Shown here piece after piece: positions 22,213 through 32,173 of a stretch of DNA of 64,000 nucleotides (position 1 is the first letter of the stretch; each line of letters starts with the position of its first letter). The notes beneath the pieces are model-generated. The model was not told the DNA's origin. It was given only the letters and a program-made list of their open reading frames with translations, and made no database searches. A program made the position numbers and the translations under genes. This DNA is from Hippopus hippopus (Eukaryota; Mollusca; Bivalvia; Cardiida; Cardiidae), in the NCBI GenBank assembly GCA_946811185.2, contig OX328105.1, positions 52,576,845 to 52,640,844 on the forward strand. The letters are read 5' to 3'.

Positions 22213-22326
22213 ATGTCATTTTAGAAAGTACTTGCAAAAATAGGCATAGAAAAACCCATCTAAGAAAATTGCTGTTTCAATCGCCAACAAGGTCTGTTGG
22301 ATAACTACTTTCAAATTTTATCGTGC

Positions 22327-22405
22327 TTAACCCTTAATGCAGATCCTCAGGAGGAGGGCTTTTGAAAACATTATGGGAAAAGGAGAAAATACTGGTAACC
22401 AGAAT
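22327..22405 (-). mobile_element. Foldback MITE fragment
   Basis: TTAACCCTTAATGCAGATCC start (TTAA 22327-22330), GGGCTTTTGAAAACATT and one hairpin arm up to CTGGTAACCAG; the rest is missing. Confidence 0.65.
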
Positions 22406-22532
22406 ACATGGATTCGTAGTGATAAGATTAGCTTACTTCCTCGTTAACTTTGAGATGCTTTAACTAATTTACACAATGTTAAAGCAGTACAAAAAGTCCA
22501 AATTTTGGGGGTGAAGGACAGTGCAATAGATT

Positions 22533-23354
22533 TACGAGGGTTGTCGCAGAAGTAAAAGGACTTTTCTTGTAGCTGCTTTATTGTTGGGCGCATACACATA
22601 TATTTTTGCTTGAATACAGTTCAGCATGTCTGCTCCCGAAATATGTACTCCAAATGAAATTTTATCTGACGTACTTTGAAATATGCAGAGTTTCCAAGGT
22701 AACGGTAAAGGTACGCGGCGCACGCCGGTTTCAATAACGCAAAGATAACATTTGCTTGTTCAGATATCGCTATAATTATCCTTATGTTTTGTTTTTGTGT
22801 GCGAAAGTTTGGCTGCACAATATGTGGCGTTATAACGTCATTTCCTATTTATTTGAGTGCCATAGCATTTCCGTTAGCTGAGATACAGCGTTTTTCATCA
22901 CGTCAGAGTCTACAGAGAAAAAACGTCATGTCGTCCACAGGAGATGTCAAGTTGCGGGCGGTAATCCAGTTTTGTCAAGCGCTCGGTAAAACAACTACAA
23001 AGACCTACCAACTTGTTCAGGAAGCGGGCGAGTATAAATGTTGCCGTTCATTAGTGTTCAGATGGCATAAAGAGTTTCGTGAAGGCCGTCATTCGCACTG
23101 GTGGGGACTATGTGGAGAAAGTATGATAAGCGACGTCATATTGGACGTCAGTGAACGTTATTCTGTGCGCTGGGTGGCGTTTAGTGTTGTATGTATTTTA
23201 ACTGTAGTTTCGTTACTGTTATATGTATTTTGATGGTTTTTGGGAGAAATAATCGTGAGATATGGCACTTAATCCATGTTAGTTTTCTTGCTTATATGCC
23301 AATAATTGTTCATGTTACAGCAATAGTCCTTTCACTTCTGCGACAACCCTCGTA
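22533..23354 (+). mobile_element. Mariner, internally deleted copy
   Basis: TA at 22533-22534 and 23353-23354. TIRs begin CGAGGGTTGTCGCAGAAGT on both ends, about 30 bp with one visible difference. At 818 bp it is well short of a ~1.3-kb mariner. The termini resemble those of 1715-2933 only in the outermost bases, so this is a different lineage. It lies inside the THAP transposon. Confidence 0.95.
22928..23126 (+). pseudogene. Mariner transposase remnant: N-terminus joined to C-terminus
   Basis: From ATG 22928 the frame gives the mariner N-terminal helix-turn-helix region (LRAVIQFCQALGKTTTKTY, then FRWHKEFREGR). After about 57 residues, in another frame, it gives the family C-terminus GGDYVEKV and TGA at 23124. 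Everything between, including all three catalytic aspartates, is deleted. The longer open frame starting at 22784 adds leader sequence that does not match the family, so 22928 is the natural start. Confidence 0.9.
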
Positions 23355-24009
23355 CATGTGTCAGCAAAGTTTTGAACCTTAATGAGAAAGAATGAAACAC
23401 ATAAATACCTAAACATAACTCAGTTTTACCAAAGAATAATGGAATTTAAGATGCTTATTGTTTTTGTGGGGCTAGTTAAGTCGTCTCAACATTATATTTG
23501 ATAACAAAATACACTGAATTAGACGCAATTTGAATATGCATAGATTGTCTGAATCAACAGAAAAATTTCAATTTTGGGTAAGGGAAACTGGATGTTTGAT
23601 GATTTTAAAATGTGTTAAGTGTGCTGTCAATTAACAAACTTTCAGTATCATTGACGTCAGTTTGTTTTGAACTTCAATGATATACTGAGACAATGGGTGG
23701 TCAAGCGGATTAGAGCGGCAATTTTGGTTTGCAATCAAAGACACATCCTATCAAATTAACAGTTTACCGACAAACCCTTTGAAATGGCAGATGTGCTAAT
23801 CAACTTAAATATGGCTAAATCAAAAGTTGATTTGATTTAAGATAAGTTTAAACTGAAGTTCTGAAACAGAACAGAATAGAAGTAAGACCTATAATCTACT
23901 GCTAGTATGCTTAATAATGTAAGTAGCAGATCGTTTTAATCCAAGACTAGGCTGCATACTATTCGCAGTCTGATCTATATCTACACACTCAGCATATTCT
24001 TCATGTTCC
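23355..24009. other. Unassigned interior of the THAP transposon
   Basis: Stop-ridden in all frames and AT-rich. If the transposase body was here it is no longer recognisable. Confidence 0.4.
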
Positions 24010-24120
24010 AGTGATGAGATTTGTCTTTGAAAGGGTAGAAAATGGCCAAGAAAAGAGAGAAATGTTTTCAAAGTATCCTTCAAGGTCGATGAAGGACTGG
24101 ACTGTGTGGTAAAGGGTTAA
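24010..24120 (+). mobile_element. Foldback MITE, right end
   Basis: AAGGGTAGAAAATGG, then ATGTTTTCAAAG and GTGTGGTAAAGGGTTAA, ending at TTAA 24117-24120. The hairpin is lost. Confidence 0.6.
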
Positions 24121-24560
24121 ATTGTAAATCCTTTTCCTATATTGTTTACAGTCAAATTATGTTATATACTGACAAAATGTCTTAAAAACTTTTGACCTTT
24201 AAGTAATTATACATTTTGCCAAAAGAAGTTACACACAATATATTTTTATTTGAAATGCTGTGACAGAACATAAAATTAAGAACATATTTGCATTATTTTT
24301 ACTTCTCGATTTCTCATAAATATGACATTATTTTAAGTATTTTTTCTGTTTAAGTTCTCGATTAAGTTCGAATTTATAAGAATGTTGGGGAAAAAAGTTG
24401 GGATATTTAAGCTACAGCGAAATATCAGCTAGAATAAAACTGAAATGAACGCTCTTTCTCTTTGTATTTGACGCCATTTTCTGGTTTGTTTGTCAGGCTT
24501 GACAACCGAAATACTGCGTTACTAAGGTTGGCGTGCCATACTCGCGTTCACAGAAAGGTC

Positions 24561-24840
24561 AATTGGTAGTGAAAAAAGGTGGTAAGGGTTTGGCTGTAGG
24601 GGAGGAGGAGGCCATTGTATTTCCCTGAATTAGGACATGTATTTGATTTTAAGCACTCATCCAACAGTATAAATAACTTGAAAATACATGTACATGTATA
24701 TAAAGAAAAATAGACACTAAAGTCAAAGAAAAACAAACTTAAAAAAAACAGAATGAAAAATACATGTATAAAGAGCAATACACTTGTTGTAAAATAAAAG
24801 GTTGAAAGGGTTGGCAGTGGGGAAGGAGGAGGCCAACAGA
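24561..24840 (+). repeat. ~128-bp tandem array, right part
   Basis: Resumes at AATTGGTAGTGAAAAAAGGT, the point where 21817 stopped, with one good unit and a last degenerate unit near 24800 (GGTTGGCAGTGGGGAAGGAGG). 24640-24780 between them is unrelated AT-rich DNA. Confidence 0.8.
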
Positions 24841-25019
24841 TGTCATTGCAGAATAGAAAAAAAAGGAAATTTGGTTTTAGTCAAGGAAAAGTCAGGGAAA
24901 TTTGCTTTAATCGAATTGTGGACACCCTTGGAAGGTTGCATAGATAGGTTGTTCCATTTTGGTAATTTTTTTTTTCTGATTGGACTTCATTCTAGTCATT
25001 TCTTACACATTTAGTCAAT

Positions 25020-25130
25020 TTAACTCTTTACTAAAACAGTAACAATATAGACTTGACCAAAATTGAAAGCATTTGCAGAGGACAAAAATAAATGGTACTT
25101 AGATGATGGAAGGATAGAAAACAATGTAAC
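25020..25130 (+). mobile_element. Foldback MITE, left end
   Basis: TTAA at 25020-25023, CTCTTTACTAAAACAGTAAC, AAATTGAAAGCATTTGCAG, then cut off at ACAATG just before the hairpin. Confidence 0.65.
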
Positions 25131-25154
25131 ACTATAAAAGTTACCTGTGTCCGT

Positions 25155-25157
<3 letters not shown>

Positions 25158-25206
<49 letters not shown>

Positions 25207-25233
25207 GTGCGTGTGTGCGTTAGTGTGTGTGTC
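25158..25233 (+). repeat. (GT)n microsatellite
   Basis: Pure GT run to about 25204, then interrupted GT/GC/TTAG repeats. Confidence 0.97.
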
Positions 25234-25240
25234 CCATTCT

Positions 25241-25696
25241 TGTCCGGAGCATAACTTCTACATTTATCAATGGATTTTAAAATAATTTTGCACACTTGTT
25301 CTCCTTAACAAGTACTAGTGTCATGTGAAAAGTTTGTTTCGATACGCCCAAGGTCAAGGTAACAGTTGAAGGTCAAATGTTTAAATTGACCTTGTCCGGA
25401 GCATAACTTCTACATTTATCAATGGAATTCAAAAAAAACTTCGCACACTTGTTCCCCTAAACAGGTACTAGTGTCATGTGAAAAGTTTGTTTCGATACGC
25501 CCAAGGTCAAGGTCACAGTTGAAGGTCAAATGTTTAAATTGACCTTGTCCGGAGCATAACTTCTACATTTATCGATGGATTTCAAAAAAAACTTCACACA
25601 CTTGTTCTCCTTAACAAGTACTAGTGTCATGCGAAAAGTTTGTTTCGATACGCCCAAGGTCAAGGTCACAGTTGAAGGTCTAATGTTTAAATTGAC
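25241..25696 (+). repeat. Three ~153-bp tandem units
   Basis: TGTCCGGAGCATAACTTCTA recurs at 25241, 25393 and 25546. Each unit also holds GTTTGTTTCGATACGCCCAA and GGTCAAGGTCACAGTTGAAG. Units are nearly identical. Same length class as the HINE cores, but no HINE ends were found around it. Confidence 0.95.
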
Positions 25697-25959
25697 TGTT
25701 CAACCCAGTTTTACATCCTGCTCAGCAGAATTGTGATATGAAGATACAGTTTTGGTTTTTAAAAAGACTCATCCAAAGAACTATGCCAGAGAATATTGAG
25801 GCTGCAACCTACCCTTCAACTATAGTCCAGTGTGATAATATTCGATCCAATTTGTTCCTGTCTCATAGAGGAAGTCCAAGAAAGTAATTATTATTGCTAT
25901 ATTTCTCACTCTCATTCCTCAAGTTAAGATCTTCATAATCCTGGGTATAAGTAACCCTC

Positions 25960-26130
25960 AGTTGAAAGATTAAGGAAAACGCTGAATAAAAAGAAGTTAA
26001 TGCTTAAAACCAGCATTTTCTTCTTTTTCTCACAAAGTTTTCTACCATATGGAATACAAACCATATAATTGATTGTCTGCATATTGCTTTCAACTTGGAC
26101 CAGTCCTCAATTTTGTTATCGGGTATAAAT
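25960..26130 (-). mobile_element. Foldback MITE, diverged and broken
   Basis: ACCAGCATTTTCTTCTTTTT, TTTCTACCATATGGAAT, GTCTGCATATTGCTTTCAAC and GGACCAGTCCTCAATTTTGTT follow the family order. The left arm is scrambled (AAAACGCTGAATAAAAAGAAG). Confidence 0.55.
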
Positions 26131-26309
26131 AATCTTTTATCTGCTTGGCTATATATATTACAAACCTTCTTGACCCTGTCTAAGCTGTTATCCAAAACAA
26201 CAATTTTCTGTAATACCTACTGATTCTCTTTTATGACATATCTGTGACCAATACCATTTAGCGGGGGCATCCGTGTTTCTGACACACCTATTTCTAGTTT
26301 CTTTTTTTT

Positions 26310-26530
26310 TCACAATTTTTTCGAGTCTTCTTCCTTAGGTTTGTTATAGCTCAGGATTTTTAGGTAAAGGGGTAATTATCATTCCTGTCATGTTCTCCCC
26401 ACTGTTAATTCTGTACCCATTTTGGTAGTTTTGTACCTTTAATTATTCATTTCAAACTGAATTTTGAGTGGTTAAAACAGGATTAGAAAATCAAAGTTGA
26501 ATTTGAGGTTGTCATCTCTTAGTTATTGAT
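26310..26530 (+). repeat. Repeat carrying a MITE end plus flank, paired with 28260-28450
   Basis: GTTATAGCTCAGGATTTTTAGGTAAAGG is a MITE terminus. The following CCCACTGTTAATTCTGTACC and TTTTGGTAGTTTTGTACCTT also follow a similar terminus at 28280. The MITE end and its flank were therefore copied together as part of a larger repeat. Confidence 0.55.
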
Positions 26531-26756
26531 CAGTGTGGAATTCCAGGTTATGTATGTACATGTTTTTCTGATCATTATGACAGCTGTAAAATTTTTACAT
26601 ATTGGTATCACATATCGTAAACTTTGGATCGCTAACACATTTGTAAGACTGAGATATGATAAAGGACAACTCTATGTTACTTGTAGGGTTTGGGCCTGTC
26701 TGTAACATCCAACCCAGTTCATGATATCTGGCAAAAGATATCTCCTCAAACCTTGG

Positions 26757-26990
26757 TTATCCATACTTGCCTGTGTAAGACACAGGAATATGTTATGTCA
26801 CCCAGCCTATGTGAAATTGTATATGTGAGGTCTTAATATTTGCACTCACCAAAGAAAACCTTTGTTAACTATAATTGCCTATGTATGACGAAGGTATATG
26901 TTATCTGTCAGCAAGACTATGTGAAATAACATATGTGAGATTACAGTGTTTGCATGTACAAAGAGAAAACATGACTTTTAGGAGTTGTTG
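26757..26990 (+). repeat. Diverged ~110-bp tandem duplication
   Basis: GCCTGTGTAAGACACAGGAATATG...GTATATGTGAGGTC...TTTGCACTCACCAAAGAAAAC is repeated as GCCTATGTATGACGAAGGTATATG...ACATATGTGAGATT...TTTGCATGTACAAAGAGAAAAC. No gene seen. Confidence 0.65.
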
Positions 26991-27233
26991 TGATTGCGTG
27001 ATTCCCATGCAAGTACGCTATACAGACAAAAACAATTACAGGCTACCACCAATGCTAATGTGTATGTTTCAGTGCTAAAATTGTAAATTTTGATAGGACG
27101 TGATATTCATAATTTGATGAGAATAAGTGGTCCTCAGCAAGGTTTGAGAAGTATATTTGTTACTCCATAAAAACCATCTGTTGTTACTCCTTAAGAAGCT
27201 ATATTCCCATGTTGCAGACAGTGTACAAGGGTT

Positions 27234-27591
27234 GTCCCATTGAGTCGTAGACACTTGATATAAAAAGATTTCTTAATGTCCAATTGCAATAATTTTACAA
27301 GTATGTATATTTTAGAGCAGTGATATGCTATATTTTAGAGCAGTGATGTGCTATTTCTAAAGAGCATAAGCTTACTGTTACATGCAGTTGTTAATGTCAC
27401 AATGTGCACTGGTTGGCAATTTGTGATATATTTCAAAATTGTAAATTAATGACTATACTTTATATCTTAATGATGTTTTCAGCAAATAGTAATCTTAGTT
27501 TAATAAAATGATGAATAGAATCTCGTTAAACTGTACCCCTCAGTTTTATTGTCACTCCCATTGTCTATGATTTAATGGGACAGCCCTCGTA
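27234..27591. mobile_element. Mariner-type MITE
   Basis: TA at 27234-27235 and 27590-27591. Inverted termini begin CAAGGGTTGTCCCATTGAGT and CGAGGGCTGTCCCATTAAAT, matching over about 30 bp with several changes. 354 bp and non-coding. The outermost bases agree with both mariners in this window. Confidence 0.85.
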
Positions 27592-27710
27592 GATCAAGAT
27601 CAGGCTGCACAGGGATGCTGTCCCTACTTTGATGTACACTTTGATATTTTGTGAGGTATTCTGGTGAGAGCAGCCTTGAAATTGCTTTAATTATACCTTT
27701 ACTACCGATA

Positions 27711-29568
27711 AACTCACCTGAGCATGAAGTGCTTCATGTGAGCCATGGTGATTGCTTATTGTCCAACCCTCCCCCCAACACTAATGGATGAAAGAAAATT
27801 GAATTTAACGTCCAAACTCCTCTGGACATGTCAATCAAAAGTTGATTCAAAATGATTTTAATAATGTAATCAATTTTACTACTGGCGGTGTTGGCATCTG
27901 TGTTGAGGAAGCATTTACATTTACATTTTTTTACATTTAAGATTTTTAAGAGCTGACACTTTCCAAACCATATGGATTGGTTCACATTTGTTATGATGAT
28001 AGATATACTGGTAGGTCCAAAGTTTCTGTCCGCAGTGCAATGCCCATGATCTTAAAGTCCAGGTTGTAGACTTTAATACTGTACATCAAAGTTATACTTT
28101 CTGTAAGTTTTTTAAGAGCTCATATTTTCCAAACTGAATGATGGATTAGATTCAAATATGGCTTGATAACAGATACAGGTCCGAAGTTTAATTGAGCCAT
28201 TCCCTAGCCATGCCCATACTCACAATCTTAAGGTCAAGGTCACCAATTTTGAAATTTTATGTTGTTTTCTTTGCAACCATTCTGTAGGTTGGTTATAACT
28301 CTGGATTGTTAGGTTAAGCTTTATGTATATTTTTGTCATACCCACTGTTAACTTTGTACATTTTTGGTAGTTTTGTACCTTCAATTGCTAATCATTTTGA
28401 ACTGACTTTTGAATTTCGTATTGGTCATTAACGGTTTACTTCAAATTTTTTTTAAGAACCCACATCTTCAAAACTGTATGATGACTTTGGTTCATATTTG
28501 TGATAGAGGTCCAAAGTTTCTTTCAGCAATATACCCCTCCCCACACCTATGATTTTAAAGTCTAGGTCATGGACAATTTTGAAATTTCATGTTTAAGTTG
28601 TTTTAGAGCTTTTATTTTCTCCAGACCAAATGTTTAAGTTGTTTCATATTTAGTTTGGTGAAGGATATTGTTCTTACCCTTACTATTGAGTTGGTGTTGT
28701 GTTTTCTGTCCTTGGCTGGGACCCTGTAGCTGTTTCAGGGCACTGCCCCACCCCTCTCCCCTGACAAATTAACTTATACAGGTGAATTGTGCTGTATGAT
28801 GACATTTTTGTTTATGGGATTCTATGTTCTGTGCTATATATGTATGAAAAACTTTGAAGGTTTTCTTTTCTAGGACCACAAGACTTGGAATGTTGATACT
28901 TGATATTTAGCATGACAGGATAGTTGTTAGTCAAAGTTCTTCATTATATGTCCCTGGGGTAAAATGATGTCCTGCCATATTTGTCACAGGTTAAACATGG
29001 AGTAATAAGAGGAAAACGGTAGAAAAAAATCTTGTCTGATACCCAAAAACATAGAATGTTGATGTTTGGTATGTGTCTACTACATAGGTTGATCCATTCT
29101 CAAAGTTGTTCAAATTGTACCCAAAGATGTTAAAGATTGTCCAGTCCCAGGGGTCTCATGTTTTACAGTGTTCTGTTGGAAGAACTTCAAAATTCTTCCT
29201 TTGGTCCTGTAGTTTTTAACATTCTATGAGTTATGGCTGTGAAACTTCACTGTAATATAGTCTTTATATGCCAATGATGTGCACACCTTCATTGATGTAA
29301 AACATTGTCATGTACACTGTTACTATAAACAGGAAGAGTGAAACCTGCAGTTTCTTCAACACTCTTTGAGCTATGTTTGTGGAAGTTCAGTTGGCAATAG
29401 GTTTTAGCAGTTAGATTATAACAGTACTATTCATTTACAGCACATTTCGCTATTACCTAATGAAGATAGAACAATCAAGATTCAAACTCTGAGCTAGTAT
29501 GAGTCTTACATTTTGTCATGCAGTTTTAGCTCTTATTAACTTAGGTGAGCGATGTGTGACTACCGTGC
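27711..29568 (+). mobile_element. HINE-A3, old diverged copy
   Basis: AACTCACCTGAGCATGAAGTG and CATGTGAGCC preserve the HINE-A 5' hairpin. The phrase AGAGCTCATATTTTCCAAAC recurs near 27950, 28112, 28456 and 28605, a degenerate core with spacing of roughly 150-170 bp or a multiple. TTAGGTGAGCGATGTG at 29540 resembles the 3' subterminal repeat. The 3' boundary is uncertain. Confidence 0.55.
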
Positions 29569-29579
29569 TTTTCTTCCTC

Positions 29580-30030
29580 AAATTGTCATTTTATTTATAT
29601 GGCAGGCACTTAAACCCTTCTCTGGTGAAAGCAGCCTTCTGTTGGGGCCAAAACAGAGATACACCTTGGTAATTTGGAACTAAATTGAATCATCTCTGGG
29701 GGCACAGTCTGTTTTGATCACCTGTGAATGCCAGCAAGTCAACGGTGTGGCACCCACACACCAATGTGGTGAGATGGGACGATTCTGTCAATCTTTGGAA
29801 CATCGCTGGCGGCAAACCTGCGGTAGTCTGTCACAAACTAGGGCTGAACCTCAGTAGCCTTTGGTCAGAACATGCAGTCCAGCTTCTTGAACTGGGACAA
29901 AAACCAGGTAACATTGGGTCTATGAGAATGTTACCCCATTTTTTCGGGGAAAATGCCCCTGGTATACGTGCTACTCTTCACCATGGGGACTTCAGACCAT
30001 TATCATGACTGTGAGTGTGAGAATGGGATT
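29580..30030 (+). repeat. Coding-like interspersed repeat, copy 1
   Basis: Homologous to the reverse complement of 36790-37215 and 43275-43695. Shared: GATGGGACGATTCTG, CAATCTTNGGAACATC-type, TATGAGAATGTTACCC, GGGGAAAATGCCCC-like and GTGAGAATGGGATTT. A 94-residue frame is open here, but the best-matching frame between copies is a different one (DGTILSIFGTSL here, DGTILAIFRTSL there), so a once-coding origin is possible and the ATG frame is not it. No family recognised. Confidence 0.55.
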
Positions 30031-30109
30031 TAATTAGATACTTGGGATGACTGTAAGTAAAGTAGATTTTGAATTTTTTAGAGTCAAGTACAACTTTTAG
30101 TTCCTATTG

Positions 30110-30410
30110 CAGAGTGTAGATTAAGATCAGACTGTACAGAACATGCAGTCACATTTTTGATGTACACTGTCTGACAGTTTGTGAAGTATGATGGTGAAAG
30201 AAACCTTGAAGTCACAATATCTGTGTCTTGTCTATTGGTTTAAGATATCCTTTTCATATTTGGCAGGCACTTTATCTCTTTCCAAACATTTCGATCATCG
30301 AAAGTGAAAGTATTTGCAAATCAAAAATTCCTTGTGATTTCATTGATAAGATTTGTCTTTCAAAAGGACGAAAACAATACATAAACAAATAAAATGCTGT
30401 CTACTCTCAA
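30110..30410. repeat. Short dispersed motif plus MITE debris
   Basis: 30115-30210 (AGATTAAGATCAGACTG, ACATGCAGTC) matches 27590-27680 and the complement of 36520-36660. 30265-30400 keeps MITE left-end phrases (CTCTTTCCAAACA, GAAAGTATTTGCA). Confidence 0.5.
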
Positions 30411-30415
30411 TTTTT

Positions 30416-31584
30416 AGCTCTATTGGCCAAAGGCCAGCAGAGCTTATGTCATGGTGTGGTTTTCCTAGTCAGTCTGTCCGTTTGTTTGTTAGTCTTTTTC
30501 TTGTTTAATCATTGAAGTCCAACTTTTTGGTCAGATTTTCATAAAATTTATACAGTTTCTTGATATTATCAACAGCCTAAACCCTATTGATTTTGAAACA
30601 AATGTCCCAATTAGTAAAGGAAAAGTAGCCATAAAAAGTTGAAAATTTACAATTCTTGTTGATGCGATGAGGCCCACATTTTGTGGTTGGATTTTTGTGA
30701 AACGTGCACAGTTTCTTTATATCATCATTAGCTTGAACCCCATTGATTTTGAAAATAACCTGATGATTAAAAAGGATAAATTAGCCATTTGAAGTAGAAC
30801 ATTTGCATTTCTTGTTTTCACAATAAAGTCTGCCTTTGTGGTCAACTTTTTGTAAACCTTGCACAGATCAATTGTAATATCAATAGCTTTAACTCTATCG
30901 ATTTTGAAAAAAATGTGACAGTTAGGAAGGGAAAAGTAGCCATTTAAAGTTAAACATTTGTCTTTCTTGCTTACACAATTTAAAACTACATTTGTTGTTA
31001 GATTTTCTTGAAACTTGCAAAGGTTATTTTTATCATCAATAGCTTTAACCCTGTTAGGAAAAGTAGCCATTTTGAGTTGCATTTCTTGTTTACTTGATTG
31101 AGTAGGCAATTTTGATCCAGTTGTTTTAAAACTTGCACAGATCACTTGTATAATCATCAAGGGATTTTATGCATTTGAAAATGAAGAAAATCCAGCATCA
31201 GCTAAGGAAAAGAAGCCATTTGATAACTAAGTCTTGTTTATTCAACAAAGTCCACATTGTTGGTTCATGTAATCTGCATGAAATCCAAAACTTTTGTCAT
31301 AATGAGCAGCAATCTAACAAGTACTAAATCCTTGTCAGATTTCCATACAAGTGGTTTCAACAAATTCTACTTTGATTATTTCACTAATTGTTCAATTCTT
31401 CATGGCTACTTATTATGCTGTATTAGTGGATTCAAGCCCAATTACAGCCCCCCCCCCCCCCTCCACACCATGTTTTGTCAGTGTTTTTGTCTTTTTCCTT
31501 TTAACATCAATGATAGTTTGCTAGAAAATACAAGTAAGCAAACTTACAGCCAGTAGAGCAATTCAGACCCTCAAGGGCCTCTAG
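30416..31584 (+). mobile_element. HINE-B4, full-length copy
   Basis: 5' hairpin AGCTCTATTGGCC-AAA-GGCCAGCAGAGCT, GTCTGTCCGTTTGT leader, diverged 155-bp core units (AACCCTATTGATTTTGAAAC, GGAAAAGTAGCCAT), then GCCAGTAGAGCAATTCAGAC, hairpin CCCTCAAGGG and CTAG. It has the same ends and core as HINE-B1 but without the mariner. A poly-C run lies at 31446-31461. The minus-strand frame of 147 residues is a core translation. Confidence 0.85.
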
Positions 31585-31634
31585 TTTCCTCAGCTTCCTT
31601 ACTTAGGATTTTAAAATCACAAATTATTCTGTAA

Positions 31635-31775
31635 AGGGCTAACTCTTAACCAAATGACAAAAAAACTAGACTTGTTTACAGACAAATTGAAATTTTGATG
31701 GATTTTTCTTTGCAATGGTAACCAGCATTTTCTTTTCTCACAATTTTTTCAAAGCTTTATTCAGTACAGGATTAA
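31635..31775 (+). mobile_element. Foldback MITE, decayed
   Basis: CTAACTCTTAACCAAATGAC, AAACTAGACTTGT, GGTAACCAGCATTTTCTTTTC and CACAATTTTTTCAAAGC keep family order with large deletions. Confidence 0.5.
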
Positions 31776-31939
31776 GAGTAAGGAGGTCAAGCTTATACCA
31801 TTATCCCCACATATTTTTTTTGACTACTCTAATTTTTATGCTGCCAGAGAAATGCAGAATAAGTTTGTATCTATTTTACCTAAAATGAAGACAAGATTAT
31901 AAATAAAAATACATGTAGGCAAATGGAAAAATTGCTCAC

Positions 31940-32051
31940 CTAGAAGAGTTCCTTTTGTAACGGCAGAGACATCCAAAGGAAACTTTTCTCTATAGTCAAT
32001 TGTGATTGCTTGTAGTCCATGCATTTGTCCACCCTTAGTTACATAAATTGT
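31940..32051 (-). CDS. Putative internal exon, unidentified gene
   Basis: On the minus strand 37 open codons run from an AG acceptor (AAAGACAG before 32051) to the consensus donor CTTCTAG|GTGAGC at 31939. They give TIYVTKGGQMHGLQAITIDY and REKFPLDVSAVTKGTLL. An in-frame TAA lies just upstream of the acceptor, as expected for intron. The composition is protein-like, with no low complexity, and the segment is single-copy in the window. It has no polypyrimidine tract as clear as that of the plus-strand exon at 5985. Not recognised. It is on the opposite strand from 5985-6113, so two genes would be involved if both are real. Confidence 0.45.
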
Positions 32052-32173
32052 CTGTCTTTAGAAACAACTGAGCCAAATGAAAGTAGTGTTTAAACTCAGA
32101 GATCAATTATAAAGAGTTACTCTTATTCAGGACAAGAACCAAGATGATTCTGGTGCTGAAAAAGCAAAATCCT

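Larger units (their letters stand above)
21818..24560 (+). mobile_element. THAP-domain DNA transposon (P- or Kolobok-like), defective
   Basis: Interrupts the 128-bp array precisely. Neighbouring units read GACAATTGGTAG, and here AATT (21814-21817 and 24561-24564) is duplicated around inverted ends GACCTTTCT / AGAAAGGTC. Because CAATTG is palindromic, the duplication could equally be scored as 6 bp. Inner sequence of both ends is loosely inverted (GGCGTCATGTAAAC versus GGCGTCAAATAC; AACGCAG). A broken THAP domain lies at 22005-22212. THAP domains occur in P and Kolobok transposases; no catalytic domain is recognised, so the choice is open. A MITE (22327), a mariner (22535) and a MITE end (24010) sit inside. 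Confidence 0.75.

Noticed and set aside
22784..23233. 149-residue open frame as a complete gene
   Set aside because: It is mariner leader, transposase N-terminus and TIR-proximal DNA read through. Only 22928-23126 has family homology, and the catalytic domain is missing.
25158..25696. CRISPR-like array (regular repeats of about 153 bp)
   Set aside because: The whole unit is conserved with no variable spacers, and the context is eukaryotic. It is an ordinary tandem repeat.
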